Positions 9,765-21,139 are shown, counted from the first letter of the stretch. The stretch is DNA of 64,000 nucleotides from an uncultured Prevotellaceae bacterium (GCA_945865175.1 CAMBDA010000016.1:1-64000), one strand, 5' to 3'. Program-made: numbers and translations. Notes: generated by a model from the letters alone, not told the origin.

Positions 9765-11339
9765 TTATGGGTGAATGTTGGCTGCTACTTCCTCGATGGC
9801 ACGGCAGATGTCATCGGTGAGGACACCTCTGGAGAGTGGCTCCATCACGTCCGTCTGGTGGCTGGTATGGAGTGTGTCGATGAGTAGGCTCTCGAAGGCA
9901 TGTACCTTTTCCAGAGGCACGTCCTTGAGCAGTCCCTTCACACCGCAATAGAGCACGCACACCTGTTCTTCCACTGGCATGGGATGGTATTGCTTCTGGA
10001 TGAGCAGGGCACTGTTTTTCTTTCCCTTGTCGATGGTGAAGGCTGTGACGGCATCCATCTCGCTGCCAAACTTGCTGAAACTTTCCAGCTCGCGGTACTG
10101 GGCTTGGTCGATTTTGAGCGTGCCTGCCACTTTCTTCATGGCCTTGAGTTGTGCATTGCCGCCCACGCGGCTCACACTGATGCCTACGTTGATGGCCGGG
10201 CGTATGCCCTGGTTGAACAGGTCGGTTTCCAGGAATATCTGTCCGTCGGTGATGCTGATGACATTGGTGGGGATGTAGGCACTTACGTCGCCTGCCTGCG
10301 TTTCGATGATGGGGAGGGCGGTGAGCGAGCCGCCTCCCTTCACCAGGGGACGGATGCTTTCAGGCAGATCATTCATCTGCTCGGCCACCTCCTGCTGACT
10401 GATAATCTTGGCGGCACGTTCCAGCAGGCGGCTGTGAAGATAGAATACATCGCCGGGGTAGGCTTCGCGCCCGCTGGGGCGGTGGAGGATGAGGCTCACT
10501 TCGCGGTAGGCCACGGCCTGCTTGCTCAGGTCGTCGTAGACTACTAGCGCGTGGCGGCCGGTATCGCGGAAGAATTCGCCGATGGCAGCACCGGCAAAGG
10601 GCGCGAAGTACTGTACGGCTGCGGGGTCTCCGGCTGTGGCGCTCACCACGATGGTGTAGTCCATGGCCTGATGGTCGGCCAGTGTCTTTACGATGCTGGC
10701 CACGGTGCTGCCCTTTTGTCCGATGGCTACATAGATGCAGTAGATGGGATGGCCTTCCTCATAGTTCTTCCGCTGGTTGATGATGGTGTCTATGGCAATG
10801 CTGGTCTTTCCGGTCTGCCGGTCACCGATAATCAGTTCGCGCTGGCCGCGTCCGATGGGAATCATCGCGTCGACGGCCTTCAGACCCGTTTGTAGCGGTT
10901 CGTTCACGGGCTGGCGGAAAATCACTCCCGGAGCCTTTCTGTCAAGCGGCATTTCATACTTGGTGCCGCCGATGGGACCTTTGCCGTCGAGCGGTTCGCC
11001 CAGTGGGCTGATGACGCGCCCGATCATGTCCATGCCCACCTGGATGCTGGCTATGCGCCCGGTGCGTCGTACGGTGTCGCCCTCCTCTACCATATCGGTA
11101 GGGCCCAGCAGTACGGCTCCCACGTTGTCCTCTTCCAGATTCATTACAATGGCCTCTAGTCCGTTGTCGAACTGGAGCAGTTCGCTGGCCTCGGCATTAC
11201 TAAGGCCGAAGATACGAACTACGCCATCGCTCACCTGCAGCACGGTGCCTATCTCTTCCACCTGCGCCTCTGAGGCTATGCCCTCAAGCTGTTCCTGGAG
11301 GATGGCGGTCACTTCACTCACCTTTATCTTGTCGTTCAT
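9765..11339 (-). CDS. atpA: ATP synthase F1 subunit alpha
   Basis: 524 residues with the start at the ATG at 11339 ([11 protein letters not shown]); an in-frame ATG at 11357 would add six residues. The P-loop is GDRQTGKT, and the signature [14 protein letters not shown] follows. It forms the non-catalytic nucleotide sites of F1. It is 25 bp behind atpH and 12 bp ahead of atpG. Confidence 0.97.
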   Translation of the reverse strand: MNDKIKVSEVTAILQEQLEGIASEAQVEEIGTVLQVSDGVVRIFGLSNAEASELLQFDNGLEAIVMNLEEDNVGAVLLGPTDMVEEGDTVRRTGRIASIQVGMDMIGRVISPLGEPLDGKGPIGGTKYEMPLDRKAPGVIFRQPVNEPLQTGLKAVDAMIPIGRGQRELIIGDRQTGKTSIAIDTIINQRKNYEEGHPIYCIYVAIGQKGSTVASIVKTLADHQAMDYTIVVSATAGDPAAVQYFAPFAGAAIGEFFRDTGRHALVVYDDLSKQAVAYREVSLILHRPSGREAYPGDVFYLHSRLLERAAKIISQQEVAEQMNDLPESIRPLVKGGGSLTALPIIETQAGDVSAYIPTNVISITDGQIFLETDLFNQGIRPAINVGISVSRVGGNAQLKAMKKVAGTLKIDQAQYRELESFSKFGSEMDAVTAFTIDKGKKNSALLIQKQYHPMPVEEQVCVLYCGVKGLLKDVPLEKVHAFESLLIDTLHTSHQTDVMEPLSRGVLTDDICRAIEEVAANIHP

Positions 11340-11364
11340 CTTCTTTTCTTCATACATTAATTAA

Positions 11365-11904
11365 TTATAGGCTTTGCAGCCGCTTGCGTAGGGTTTCCAG
11401 TTGTGTGGCATACGAGGCATCGATGAGTTTGTCGCCCGTGAGGATGCGTATGCCTCCGATAAGCTGGGGACACACCTTGTAGGTACATTCCACGGTGCTG
11501 CTTAGCTTTTGGGCCAGATGCGTTTCCAGCCGCGCACGGTCGGCAGCATCCATGGAGGCTGCCGTTTCCACCCTCACGTCCACAATTCCATGGCTGCTGC
11601 GGTAGAGCTGGAGGAACACATGGATGATGTTGCGCATCAGGTTTTCTCTCCGGTGCTGGATGACCAGGGCAAAGAAGCGGCCAAGCCACGAGTCCTGGCG
11701 GATGTCTCCTGCTGCGGTGGCCAGCATTTGCAGTTTTTCTGCATCGGTGGCCACGCTTTGCTGGAGCGCCTGCGACAATGCCTTGCCTTCGGTCATCACC
11801 TGTAGCAACTGCTTCATCCCTTCGTAGGCAGCCTGTTGCTCGCTGGTGTCCTGCTTGCTGAGAGTGGACACCAGTGCCTGTGCATATCTGGTGGCAATAT
11901 TCAT
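11365..11904 (-). CDS. atpH: ATP synthase F1 subunit delta
   Basis: 179 residues, begins MNIATRYAQAL, which is the conserved start of the delta/OSCP family, and ends with the strand-helix segment GGIRILTGDKLIDASYATQLETLRKRL. It links the peripheral stalk to the top of F1. Confidence 0.94.
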   Translation of the reverse strand: MNIATRYAQALVSTLSKQDTSEQQAAYEGMKQLLQVMTEGKALSQALQQSVATDAEKLQMLATAAGDIRQDSWLGRFFALVIQHRRENLMRNIIHVFLQLYRSSHGIVDVRVETAASMDAADRARLETHLAQKLSSTVECTYKVCPQLIGGIRILTGDKLIDASYATQLETLRKRLQSL

Positions 11905-11933
11905 TTCTTACGAATTGTCTAGGGTGGGCAACA

Positions 11934-12422
11934 TCAGTGGGCCATGTCCAAGGCGCGTTCGATGGTTTTTCTTTGCGCCTCCTGGTCCTTTAGCTCTTCC
12001 TTCATCACGCCGGCGGCAATCTTGAGGGCCATGTCGATGGTCTGTTGCCGCATCTCCTTCACCACCTGCGCACGCTGGCGGCTGAGCTCGGCCTTGGTGT
12101 CCTCTATCATGCGCTGTCCCAGCTGCTGTGCCTCGTCCTTGGCCTGAGCCAGAATCTGCGCCTTCTGCAGTTGGGCCTCCTTTAGTATTTGCATGCTTTC
12201 TTCGCGTGCTTTCTGTATGGTGGCCAGACGCTGCTGTTCCAGGTCTGCCAGGCTCTCGCGGGCGTTTCTGGCTTGCTCCATCGATTCCTCGATGAATGCT
12301 TTCCGGCTGTTCACGGCCTGCAGGATGACGGGAAATCCCCATTTTGCCAACACGGCCAGTACAATGCCGAAGCATAGTACCATCCAGAACAGCAGTCCGA
12401 AGTCAGGCGTAAACAATGACAT
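11934..12422 (-). CDS. atpF: ATP synthase Fo subunit b
   Basis: 162 residues: one N-terminal membrane helix (residues 10-28) followed by a long charged coiled coil rich in Ala, Glu, Gln and Arg, the dimeric peripheral stalk. The start MSLFTPDFGLLFWM is typical of Bacteroidota AtpF. It lies 12 bp behind atpE. Confidence 0.94.
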   Translation of the reverse strand: MSLFTPDFGLLFWMVLCFGIVLAVLAKWGFPVILQAVNSRKAFIEESMEQARNARESLADLEQQRLATIQKAREESMQILKEAQLQKAQILAQAKDEAQQLGQRMIEDTKAELSRQRAQVVKEMRQQTIDMALKIAAGVMKEELKDQEAQRKTIERALDMAH

Positions 12423-12434
12423 TGCAGCAGGGAA

Positions 12435-12674
12435 TTAGACAGCGTTGAGACATACAATCACGGCGAACAGGCTGACACCTTCGATGAGGGCGCCCAGGAT
12501 GATGGCGGCCAGCTGAATCTTGCCGCTCGACTCCGGCTGGCGTGCAATGGCTTCCATGGCGGCCTTGCCGATGATGCCGATACCAAAGGCGGCACCGATA
12601 GTCACTAAACCTGCACCTAGGGCAGCCAGATTGATGGCAGGGGCTGCTACCTGCATGAGCATTGAACTTAGCAT
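12435..12674 (-). CDS. atpE: ATP synthase Fo subunit c
   Basis: 79 residues, two membrane helices joined by the polar loop ARQPE. The ion-carrying carboxylate is Glu65 in GALIEGVSLF. A Gly follows the Glu and helix 1 lacks the Gln that sodium-binding c subunits carry, so the ring is probably proton-translocating. This is inferred from sequence only. Confidence 0.96.
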   Translation of the reverse strand: MLSSMLMQVAAPAINLAALGAGLVTIGAAFGIGIIGKAAMEAIARQPESSGKIQLAAIILGALIEGVSLFAVIVCLNAV

Positions 12675-12717
12675 AATTTACAAATTTATAATTTTATAAT
12701 CCATTCTTTTTTCTTTT

Positions 12718-13689
12718 TCACTTGTGGCCCTGTTCTGCTTCTCCTGTGGCTTGTGCCGCGCTGATGTAGCTGGCACTCAGCGTCACAAAGACGAAGGCTT
12801 GCAAAAAGGCCACCATCAGTTCCATCATGTTCATGAAGATGGCCATGCCCACAGCCACTGCCGTGATGCCGCTGTGCATGACGCTTCCCATCGACACGGT
12901 GGTGAATATCATGCAGATGATGCTGAGGATGATGATGTGGCCGGCCATGATGTTGGCCAGCAGTCGGATGGTCAGCGAGAAGGGCTTGGTGAACATGCCC
13001 AGAATCTCGATGACTGGCATCAACGGTATGGGGCATTTGAGCAGCAGGGGTACGTCGGGCCACAGGATGTCGCGCCAGTAGTGGCGCGTGGCGGTAAGGT
13101 TGACCACCAGGAAGGTGGCCAGCGCCAGTGTCACCGTGACAGCGATGTTGCCGGTCAGGTTCATGCCGAAGGGGAAGAAGGGTATCAGCCCCACCAGATT
13201 GCAGGTGAGGATGAAATAGAAGGCCGTGAGCAGGTAGGGGGCAAAGCGCATCCCCTTGTCCTTGCCGATGATGCTTTCCACCACGTTGTCATAGACGTAG
13301 CAGGTCACCAGCTCTATGGCTCCCACCAGACCGCCGGGGGTCTGCAGGGGATGCTTGCGGTACCAGCGGGCACAGTAGAGGATGAGCATCGTGATGAGAA
13401 TGCCCGACATCATCAGGCCGGCTACATTCTTGGTCACAGATAGGTCGATGGGACGCTGGAGGGATCCGTCGGGCATTATTTCGGCCACCTTGCCCTGGCT
13501 GTCTATTGCGAAACCCTCCCACGAATGCCCGTGGGCCAGACGGCCCGACGAGAAGACGTGCCACTGTCCGTCCTGTCCCCGTACGATGACGGGCAGGTGG
13601 AGCTCCTTGTGCTCGCCACGGATGGTGGCAATGTGCCAGTTGTAGGAGTCACCGATATGTTCGTTGATGATATCTTGGGTGTCGTTCAT
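12718..13689 (-). CDS. atpB: ATP synthase Fo subunit a
   Basis: 323 residues. The membrane part begins at about residue 88; the essential Arg lies in TIRLLANIMAGH. Before it comes an 85-residue hydrophilic N-terminal domain, a feature of Bacteroidota AtpB; here no signal peptide is visible in front of it. The ATG overlaps the atpC stop by four bases, so no atpI-like gene separates the two. Confidence 0.95.
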   Translation of the reverse strand: MNDTQDIINEHIGDSYNWHIATIRGEHKELHLPVIVRGQDGQWHVFSSGRLAHGHSWEGFAIDSQGKVAEIMPDGSLQRPIDLSVTKNVAGLMMSGILITMLILYCARWYRKHPLQTPGGLVGAIELVTCYVYDNVVESIIGKDKGMRFAPYLLTAFYFILTCNLVGLIPFFPFGMNLTGNIAVTVTLALATFLVVNLTATRHYWRDILWPDVPLLLKCPIPLMPVIEILGMFTKPFSLTIRLLANIMAGHIIILSIICMIFTTVSMGSVMHSGITAVAVGMAIFMNMMELMVAFLQAFVFVTLSASYISAAQATGEAEQGHK

Positions 13690-13910
13690 TCGTCGGTCAT
13701 GATTAGGATTTCGTCGTCTTTTACCCGTGCAATGCCTCCAGTGATACTGAAGGGCTGATTGCCTGCCACCACCTTGCCGCCTTGCAGTACGGCCAGCAGG
13801 GGTGCGTGGTGGCTGAGCACAACCATGCGTCCCTGGACAGAGGGCAGTTCTACACGTTGCACTTCACCTTCGAAGACCAGACTGGTGGGGGAGATAATCT
13901 TGCATCGCAT
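13686..13910 (-). CDS. atpC: ATP synthase F1 subunit epsilon (short form)
   Basis: 74 residues from the ATG at 13910; the longer frame upstream runs into the intergenic spacer and atpD end and is rejected. Only the N-terminal beta-sandwich is present (LPSVQGRMVVLSHHAPLLAVL); the inhibitory C-terminal helical hairpin of longer epsilon subunits is absent, as is usual in this phylum. Confidence 0.93.
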   Translation of the reverse strand: MRCKIISPTSLVFEGEVQRVELPSVQGRMVVLSHHAPLLAVLQGGKVVAGNQPFSITGGIARVKDDEILIMTDE

Positions 13911-13941
13911 TGTTTCGTTCCTTCTTCGTCTGAAAGCGTGT

Positions 13942-15495
<1,554 letters not shown>

Positions 15496-15514
15496 TTATT
15501 CTTGAAAACTGTTG

Positions 15515-15522
15515 CAAATGTA
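15515..15522 (-). promoter_or_regulatory. Probable -7 element of the atp operon
   Basis: The minus strand reads TACATTTG, a match to TAnnTTTG, 46 bp before the atpD ATG. A TTG lies 27 bp upstream, longer than the ideal 19-21, so the upstream element is uncertain. The rest of the 245-bp gap to the xylanase gene is AT-rich with long T runs and shows no further feature. Confidence 0.45.
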
Positions 15523-15713
15523 CGCCTTTTTTTCAAGTATGCATCTATTCAAAGTGCTTTTTTTTTGTGCTTTTTTTCTTATTTGAGTTTTTTTTAGACT
15601 GCTTTTCGCCCTTTTTGTCGGAAAATGTATCGCCTTGCTCCAATTTTCTCGCCAATGAATAGGGATTTTCCCTCAATTTGATGTAATTTTGGGGCATAAA
15701 CGGTAACAAGTGT

Positions 15714-18368
15714 ATGAGAAAACGTTGTTTTTGTCTCCTGTATATGGCATTGACCATTGTGCAGGCAGGTGCCCAGGGACTCAAGGAGGCCTATGGCGAT
15801 TATTTTACGATAGGTGTGGCGGTGAATCGGCGCAATGTGACGAACGAAGAGCAAATGGCGCTCATCAGGCAGAACTTCAACAGCATCACGGCGGAGAATG
15901 CCATGAAGCCCGCTTCGCTGCAACCTAAGGAGGGGGTTTGGAACTGGGAAACCGCCGACAGCATTGCCAATTTCTGCCGGCGCAATGGCATTCGGCTGCG
16001 CGGGCACTGCCTGTGTTGGCATGCGCAGTTCTGCCAGTGGATGTTCGAGACAGAATCGGGACAGCCCGCCTCGAAAGAACTGTTTTACCGCCGTCTGCGC
16101 AAACATATCCACACGGTGGTCAACCGCTATAAGGACGTGGTCTATTGCTGGGATGTGGTCAATGAAGCCATCTCGGACGAGGGGCCCGAAATCCCTTTGG
16201 GACAGACCGTGGCTTCGGAGGCCTACCGCCAGTCGCCTCTTTATCGTCTGTGTGGCGACGAATTCATTGCCAAGGCTTTTGCCTTTGCTCACGAAGCCGA
16301 CCCCAATGCATTGCTGTTTTATAACGACTACAATACCACTGACCCTGGAAAGTGCAGTCGTATATATAATATGGTAAAGGAGATGAAGGAGCGCGGTGTG
16401 CCCATCCACGGCATCGGCATGCAGGGCCACTATAATCTGCAGCAGCCCACCGATTCGCGGCTCGACTCTACGCTGGCATGCTTCAGCCAGCTTGTGGACC
16501 ATATCCATGTCACGGAACTCGATGTGCGCACGAGCCGCCAGATGGGCGGACAACTGCGTTTCTCACGTGAGGGGAAACCCTTGAATCCCGAGGTGGCTGC
16601 CAGGCAGGAAGCGCAGTATGCTAGTATCTTCAGGGTGCTACGCAAGCATCGCAAGGTGGTGGATAATGTCACCTTCTGGAACCTGTCTGACCGCGACTCT
16701 TGGTTGGGCGTGGGCAACCATGCGCTCCCCTTTGACGAAAACTACAAGCCCAAGTCCTCCTATTTCGCCATTCGCGACTTCAACCCCTTTGCCGATCATG
16801 TCAACGCAGAGGGTGTGCCTGGCAAGGTGTGGGTGGAGAATCCGTACATGTGGACCGATGTGCCCGACCCCGACATTATCAGGGTAGGGGAGTATTACTA
16901 TCTGGTCACCACCACCATGCATCTCTTCCCTGGAGGACCCATCATGCGTAGCAGCGACATGGTGCACTGGGAGACAGTCTCTTATCTCTTTGATGAAATT
17001 CACGATACGCCTCGCTATGACCTGCGTGAGGGCACTGTCTATGGGCGTGGCCAGTGGGCCACCTCGCTTCGCTACCACAATGGCACTTTCTGGGCCCTCT
17101 TTGTGGCCAACGACGACCCTCATAGGTCGATGGTGTTCCGCACCGATGACCCTGCGCGCGGATGGACACTTCACAGTCGTCTGCCTGCCTATCACGATGC
17201 ATCGCTCTTCTTTGATGATGACGGCCGTGTGTACGTATACTATGGCTCAGGTGACATTCATCTGGTGGAGCTTATGCCTGACCTTTCGGCAGAAAAGCCC
17301 GGTGGAATCCGCCGTACGCTGAAACTGCAGAATCGTCCCGATGGTCTGCACGAAGGCAGCAGGGTGGTCAAGCACGACGGCATGTATTACCTTCTGTGCA
17401 TCTCGTGGCCGCGTACGGGACGGCAGGAAGTCTGCTACCGCAGCCGTAATATCGAGGGTCCTTATGAGTCGAAGGTGATTCTTAAGAGTGATTTTGGTGG
17501 CTTCCCCTTGGCGGGGCAGGGAACCATTGTGGATGGCAAGCATGGGGAGTGGTATGGTGTCATCTTCCAAGACAGAGGCGGCATAGGGCGTGTGCTCACG
17601 GTAGAGCCATGTAGCTGGATAGACGGATGGCCGATGTTGGGCGTGCAGTCTCCAGCCGACAGCATAGGCCGCATCCCCCAGTACATCGCACTGGACGGAC
17701 AGTGTGAATGCCACAGGTCGCCGGCACAGGCCACCATCCAGAAGGACTATCAGTGGAACCATAATTATATCCGCGATGACATTGCCACACAGACGGGGTC
17801 GCTCACCCAACCGGGCGAGTGGGTGCGCTTGCGCACTTCCCACACTTTGCCCCTGCCGGGAGAACCTGAGCCCACGGCCTCGGTGTATGGAGCACGTAAT
17901 ACCTTGACGTGGCGTACCTGGGGACCTGAATGTACCGATACAGTGCGCATAGATGCGCGGAAAATGAAGGAGGGCGACTTTGCCGGACTGGCAGCCTTCA
18001 ATGGTGATTCGGGTGTATTGTCCATCCAGTGCCGCAAGGGACGCTATTATTTGGTGCTCACCCATGAGAGTGTCCGCCTTAGCGATGCCGATAAGGCCAT
18101 TACGGCCGTGGAAAAGCAGGAGATTGCCAGTGTGCCCATTCCCAAGTCGTGCTTGCGTGACATCAGACTGGTGATGAACGGCAACTTCCGCCCGGGCACC
18201 GATATGGCCACCTTCCACTACAGTCTCGACCGCGGGCAAACCTTCCACCAGATAGGCGATGACTACAAGATGCGTTTCGACTTCACGCGCTTCTTCATGG
18301 GTACACGTTATGCACTCTTCTACTATGCTACGGCAGAAGCCGGCGGAGAAGTGACAGTGAAGCTTTAG
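15714..18368 (+). CDS. Bifunctional xylanolytic enzyme: GH10 endo-xylanase fused to GH43 beta-xylosidase/arabinofuranosidase
   Basis: 884 residues. A signal peptide covers residues 1-20 (cleavage near AGA-Q). Residues 22-360 form a GH10 catalytic domain with acid/base Glu151 (DVVNEA) and nucleophile Glu268 (HVTELD). After a short linker, residues 372-700 form a GH43 five-blade propeller: base Asp385 (PDPDI), pKa-setting Asp495 (YHDASLF) and acid Glu547 (LHEGSR) are all present. The last 180 residues look like the beta-sandwich often found behind GH43 domains. The enzyme should cut xylan chains and trim xylosyl or arabinosyl ends. It is a single-gene unit with no SusC/SusD pair, regulator or esterase nearby. 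Its stop overlaps the convergent Feo accessory gene by three bases. Confidence 0.93.
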   Translation: MRKRCFCLLYMALTIVQAGAQGLKEAYGDYFTIGVAVNRRNVTNEEQMALIRQNFNSITAENAMKPASLQPKEGVWNWETADSIANFCRRNGIRLRGHCLCWHAQFCQWMFETESGQPASKELFYRRLRKHIHTVVNRYKDVVYCWDVVNEAISDEGPEIPLGQTVASEAYRQSPLYRLCGDEFIAKAFAFAHEADPNALLFYNDYNTTDPGKCSRIYNMVKEMKERGVPIHGIGMQGHYNLQQPTDSRLDSTLACFSQLVDHIHVTELDVRTSRQMGGQLRFSREGKPLNPEVAARQEAQYASIFRVLRKHRKVVDNVTFWNLSDRDSWLGVGNHALPFDENYKPKSSYFAIRDFNPFADHVNAEGVPGKVWVENPYMWTDVPDPDIIRVGEYYYLVTTTMHLFPGGPIMRSSDMVHWETVSYLFDEIHDTPRYDLREGTVYGRGQWATSLRYHNGTFWALFVANDDPHRSMVFRTDDPARGWTLHSRLPAYHDASLFFDDDGRVYVYYGSGDIHLVELMPDLSAEKPGGIRRTLKLQNRPDGLHEGSRVVKHDGMYYLLCISWPRTGRQEVCYRSRNIEGPYESKVILKSDFGGFPLAGQGTIVDGKHGEWYGVIFQDRGGIGRVLTVEPCSWIDGWPMLGVQSPADSIGRIPQYIALDGQCECHRSPAQATIQKDYQWNHNYIRDDIATQTGSLTQPGEWVRLRTSHTLPLPGEPEPTASVYGARNTLTWRTWGPECTDTVRIDARKMKEGDFAGLAAFNGDSGVLSIQCRKGRYYLVLTHESVRLSDADKAITAVEKQEIASVPIPKSCLRDIRLVMNGNFRPGTDMATFHYSLDRGQTFHQIGDDYKMRFDFTRFFMGTRYALFYYATAEAGGEVTVKL

Positions 18369-18520
18369 GGCCGCTTTTTGGAGCTATGGCCGGGACATTG
18401 GTGGCAGTTGCCATGACAACCGTGGCAACTGTCACCACCACCTTGTGAGTGATGGAACCACCAGGCCCACACAGCTGCAGCCGCTATGAGGAGAAGCAGG
18501 ATGATGCTTTGGATATTCAT
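18365..18520 (-). CDS. FeoB-associated Cys-rich membrane protein
   Basis: 51 residues starting MNIQSIILLLLI. One membrane helix (residues 5-21) is followed by a Gly/His/Cys-rich tail with Cys at 32, 35, 39 and 42 (CHGCHGNCHQC) and a basic end. Such small proteins follow feoB in many anaerobes and are thought to handle iron at the transporter mouth; the biochemistry is not established. The gene starts 35 bp after feoB. The stop overlaps that of the convergent xylanase gene, leaving no room for a terminator. Confidence 0.88.
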   Translation of the reverse strand: MNIQSIILLLLIAAAAVWAWWFHHSQGGGDSCHGCHGNCHQCPGHSSKKRP

Positions 18521-18555
18521 TGTCTTGTACAGGGGGGTGTTGGAAAATTCGGGGG

Positions 18556-20898
18556 TCAGGGCCAAATCATAACCACAGCCCATGCCGCCAGCCAAGCCAG
18601 TACACACTGCAGGCCCACAACGATGCAGGCCCACTTGCGCCCCATCTCTCGGTTGATGGTAGAGATGGTGGCCACACAGGGTGTGTAGAGCAGGCAGAAC
18701 ACCATCAGGGCGAAGGCAACGGGGGCAGTGAGCACTTCCGTGATGTGCTGTGTGGCAAACAGTCCGCCCAATGTGCTCACCACAACCTCCTTGGCCAGGA
18801 AACCACTTACCAGCGCTGTCACGATGCGCCAGTCGCCGAAGCCGAGGGGGTGGAAGAGAGGGGCTATCAGTCCGGCCACCTGTGCCAGTATGCTTTCGCC
18901 TCCGCTGGGGTCTACCATCTGCAGGCGGAAGTTGAACGTCTGCATGAACCAGATAATCATGGAGGCCAGGAATATAACTGTGAATGCCCTTTGCAGGAAG
19001 TCCTTGGCCTTCTCCCATAACAGTCTCACCACGTTTATTGCCACAGGCATACGGTAGTTGGGGAGTTCCATGACGAAGGGGACAGGCTCACCGCGGAAAA
19101 GGGTATGCTTGAATACGAGAGCCGCTCCTATGGAAAATAGGATGCCTATCAGGTACATGGCCATCATCACGGATGTGGCATTGTGGGGGAAAAAGTGTGC
19201 GGCGAAGAATGCATATACGGGTATCTTGGCCGTACATGACATGAAGGGGGTGAGCAGGATGGTGAGTTTGCGGTCGCGCGCGCTGGGCAGCGTGCGGCTG
19301 GCCATTACGCTGGGCACAGAACAGCCGAAGCCGATGAGCAGAGGCACGATACTGCGCCCCGACAGGCCCATCTTTCTCAGCAGGCTGTCCATCACAAAGG
19401 CAATGCGAGCCATATAGCCGCTATCTTCCAGGATGCTCAGGAAGAAGAACAGCACCACAATCATGGGCAGAAACACCAGCACAGTGCCCACTCCATTGAA
19501 AATGCCGTCAATGATGAGCGAATGCACGGCAGGAGCGATGTTCCATGATTGGAGAACTTGGTCTGTAGCATCCGTGAACCAGTCTATCCCCTCTTGCGAA
19601 AGGTCCTGGAGCCATGCACCCAGTCCGTTGAAGGTGAGCCAGAAGATTCCCGCCATGATGGTCAGGAAGGCTGGAATGGCCGTGAACCGGCCTGTAAGGA
19701 TGCTGTCTATGCGCTTGCTTCTCAGGTATTCCTTGCTTTCACAGGGCTTTACCAGTGTACGGCGGCTCACCTGGTCAATGAAGCTGTATCTCATGTCGGC
19801 AATGGCTGCTTTGCGGTCGAGGCCGCGCTCCTCTTCCATCTGATGCAGGATGTGCTCCACTGTCTCCAGTTCGTTGGGATTGAGCTGAAGGGCCTCTATG
19901 ATGGGCTGGTCGCCCTCTATCAACTTGGATGCTGCAAAGCGCAGGGGAATGGCAGCCCGTGATGCATGGTCTTCCACCAGGTGCATGATGGCGTGCAGGC
20001 ATCGGTGCACGGCACCTCCATGGTCTTCGGCACTGCAGAAGTCGTGTCGCATGGGCTTCTCTTCGTACCGTGCCACGTGAAGGGCATGACGCACCACCTC
20101 GTCCACGCCCTCATTCCGCATGGCAGAGATGGGAATCACGGGAATGCCCAGCATTCGCTCCATCTCATTGATGCGCACGGCTCCTCCGTTTCCTTTCAGT
20201 TCGTCCATCATGTTCAGGGCCAGCACCATGGGGATGTTCAACTCCATCAGTTGCATGGTCAGGTAGAGGTTGCGTTCCAGATTGGTGGCATCCACGATGT
20301 TGATGATGCCACTGGGATGCTGGCTCAGGATGAACTGGCGGGTCACCATCTCTTCGCTGGTGTAGGGCGAGAGCGAATAGATGCCGGGGAGGTCGGTCAC
20401 AGTGGCATCGGGGTGTCCTTTGATGAGACCGTCCTTTCGTTCCACGGTCACACCGGGAAAGTTTCCCACATGCTGCTTGGCACCTGTCAGTTGGTTGAAG
20501 AGCGTGGTCTTTCCGCAGTTCTGGTTGCCCACGAGGGCCAGGGTCAGTGTCCGCTTGGGCTTCTTGCGGTTTTCCTTGTCGGGGGTGTCCTGCTCATGGT
20601 AGCGTCCGCCTTCTCCCAGGCCTGGATGCTCAATTTCCGTGCCCAGGAGGGTCACAGGTGCAGGTTTGGCCATCGAAGCGGGTGTCACCTCTATCTTTTC
20701 GGCATCGGCCAGCCTGAGGGCCAGCGTGAAGCCATGTAGACGAAGTTCTACAGGATCACCCATGGGTGCCGTTTTTTCCAGTGTGACTTCCACGCCGGGA
20801 ATCATGCCCATGTCCAGGAAATGCTGTCTGAGGGCACCGTCTCCGCCCACGCGCAGTATGGTGGCAGACTCTTTCAACTTCAGTTCATTCAGTGTCAT
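18556..20898 (-). CDS. feoB: FeoA-FeoB fusion, ferrous iron transporter
   Basis: 780 residues from the ATG at 20898 (MTLNELKLKES); the upstream frame runs through the promoter and is rejected. Residues 1-75 are a FeoA SH3-like domain. After a charged linker (residues 80-117) comes the GTPase domain with G1 GNQNCGKT at 124-131 and G3 DLPG at 169-172, then the helical switch region and the membrane core with two Gate motifs. It imports Fe(II) across the inner membrane. The FeoA-FeoB fusion is the usual Bacteroidota form. Confidence 0.96.
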   Translation of the reverse strand: MTLNELKLKESATILRVGGDGALRQHFLDMGMIPGVEVTLEKTAPMGDPVELRLHGFTLALRLADAEKIEVTPASMAKPAPVTLLGTEIEHPGLGEGGRYHEQDTPDKENRKKPKRTLTLALVGNQNCGKTTLFNQLTGAKQHVGNFPGVTVERKDGLIKGHPDATVTDLPGIYSLSPYTSEEMVTRQFILSQHPSGIINIVDATNLERNLYLTMQLMELNIPMVLALNMMDELKGNGGAVRINEMERMLGIPVIPISAMRNEGVDEVVRHALHVARYEEKPMRHDFCSAEDHGGAVHRCLHAIMHLVEDHASRAAIPLRFAASKLIEGDQPIIEALQLNPNELETVEHILHQMEEERGLDRKAAIADMRYSFIDQVSRRTLVKPCESKEYLRSKRIDSILTGRFTAIPAFLTIMAGIFWLTFNGLGAWLQDLSQEGIDWFTDATDQVLQSWNIAPAVHSLIIDGIFNGVGTVLVFLPMIVVLFFFLSILEDSGYMARIAFVMDSLLRKMGLSGRSIVPLLIGFGCSVPSVMASRTLPSARDRKLTILLTPFMSCTAKIPVYAFFAAHFFPHNATSVMMAMYLIGILFSIGAALVFKHTLFRGEPVPFVMELPNYRMPVAINVVRLLWEKAKDFLQRAFTVIFLASMIIWFMQTFNFRLQMVDPSGGESILAQVAGLIAPLFHPLGFGDWRIVTALVSGFLAKEVVVSTLGGLFATQHITEVLTAPVAFALMVFCLLYTPCVATISTINREMGRKWACIVVGLQCVLAWLAAWAVVMIWP

Positions 20899-20926
20899 AA
20901 TCCTTGTGCTATGCTCAAAAACACTG

Positions 20927-20960
20927 CAAAGATACAAATTTATACGGGTATGCGCGCCAA
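20927..20960 (-). promoter_or_regulatory. Probable feoAB promoter
   Basis: Minus strand: -7 element TATCTTTG at 20934-20927, 28 bp before the ATG, with TTG at 20960-20958. Spacing is 23 bp, slightly long. No clear Fur-box palindrome was recognised. Confidence 0.45.
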
Positions 20961-21009
20961 TGGGCAGTTTTTTTCAGGTGATTTAACGGATTTCTGGTCC
21001 TTTCCGCTT

Positions 21010-21139
21010 GCATGCGTATCGCAGAGAAAAAAATACTTGCCAGTTCCGGATGGTGAGAGGAAAAAGATGGGTAGCGGTTTTTGCTACCCGACTGGCGAAA
21101 AATTGCGGCTCAGTTGGCCGGCAGATTTTTCCCAGTCGG
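21010..21139. repeat. Dispersed intergenic palindromic repeat, copy 1
   Basis: This lies in the 323-bp gap between feoAB and the outer-membrane protein gene. It holds GCATGCGTATCGCAG (21010-21024), a small hairpin GGGTAGC/GCTACCC (21069-21075 and 21083-21089), and an 8-bp inverted pair CCGACTGG/CCAGTCGG (21088-21095 and 21132-21139) enclosing AAAAATTGCGGC and CAGTTGG. The same pieces in the same order occur on the opposite strand at 44641-44771. It contains no credible gene. Confidence 0.65.

Noticed and set aside
12435-12674. Sodium-driven ATP synthase
   Set aside because: The c subunit has Glu65 followed by Gly and lacks the helix-1 Gln and the adjacent Ser/Thr that sodium-binding rings carry, so proton use is the simpler reading.
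18365-19018. 217-codon minus-strand frame ending in the Feo accessory protein
   Set aside because: Only the last 51 codons look like protein; the upstream part is feoB read in another frame.
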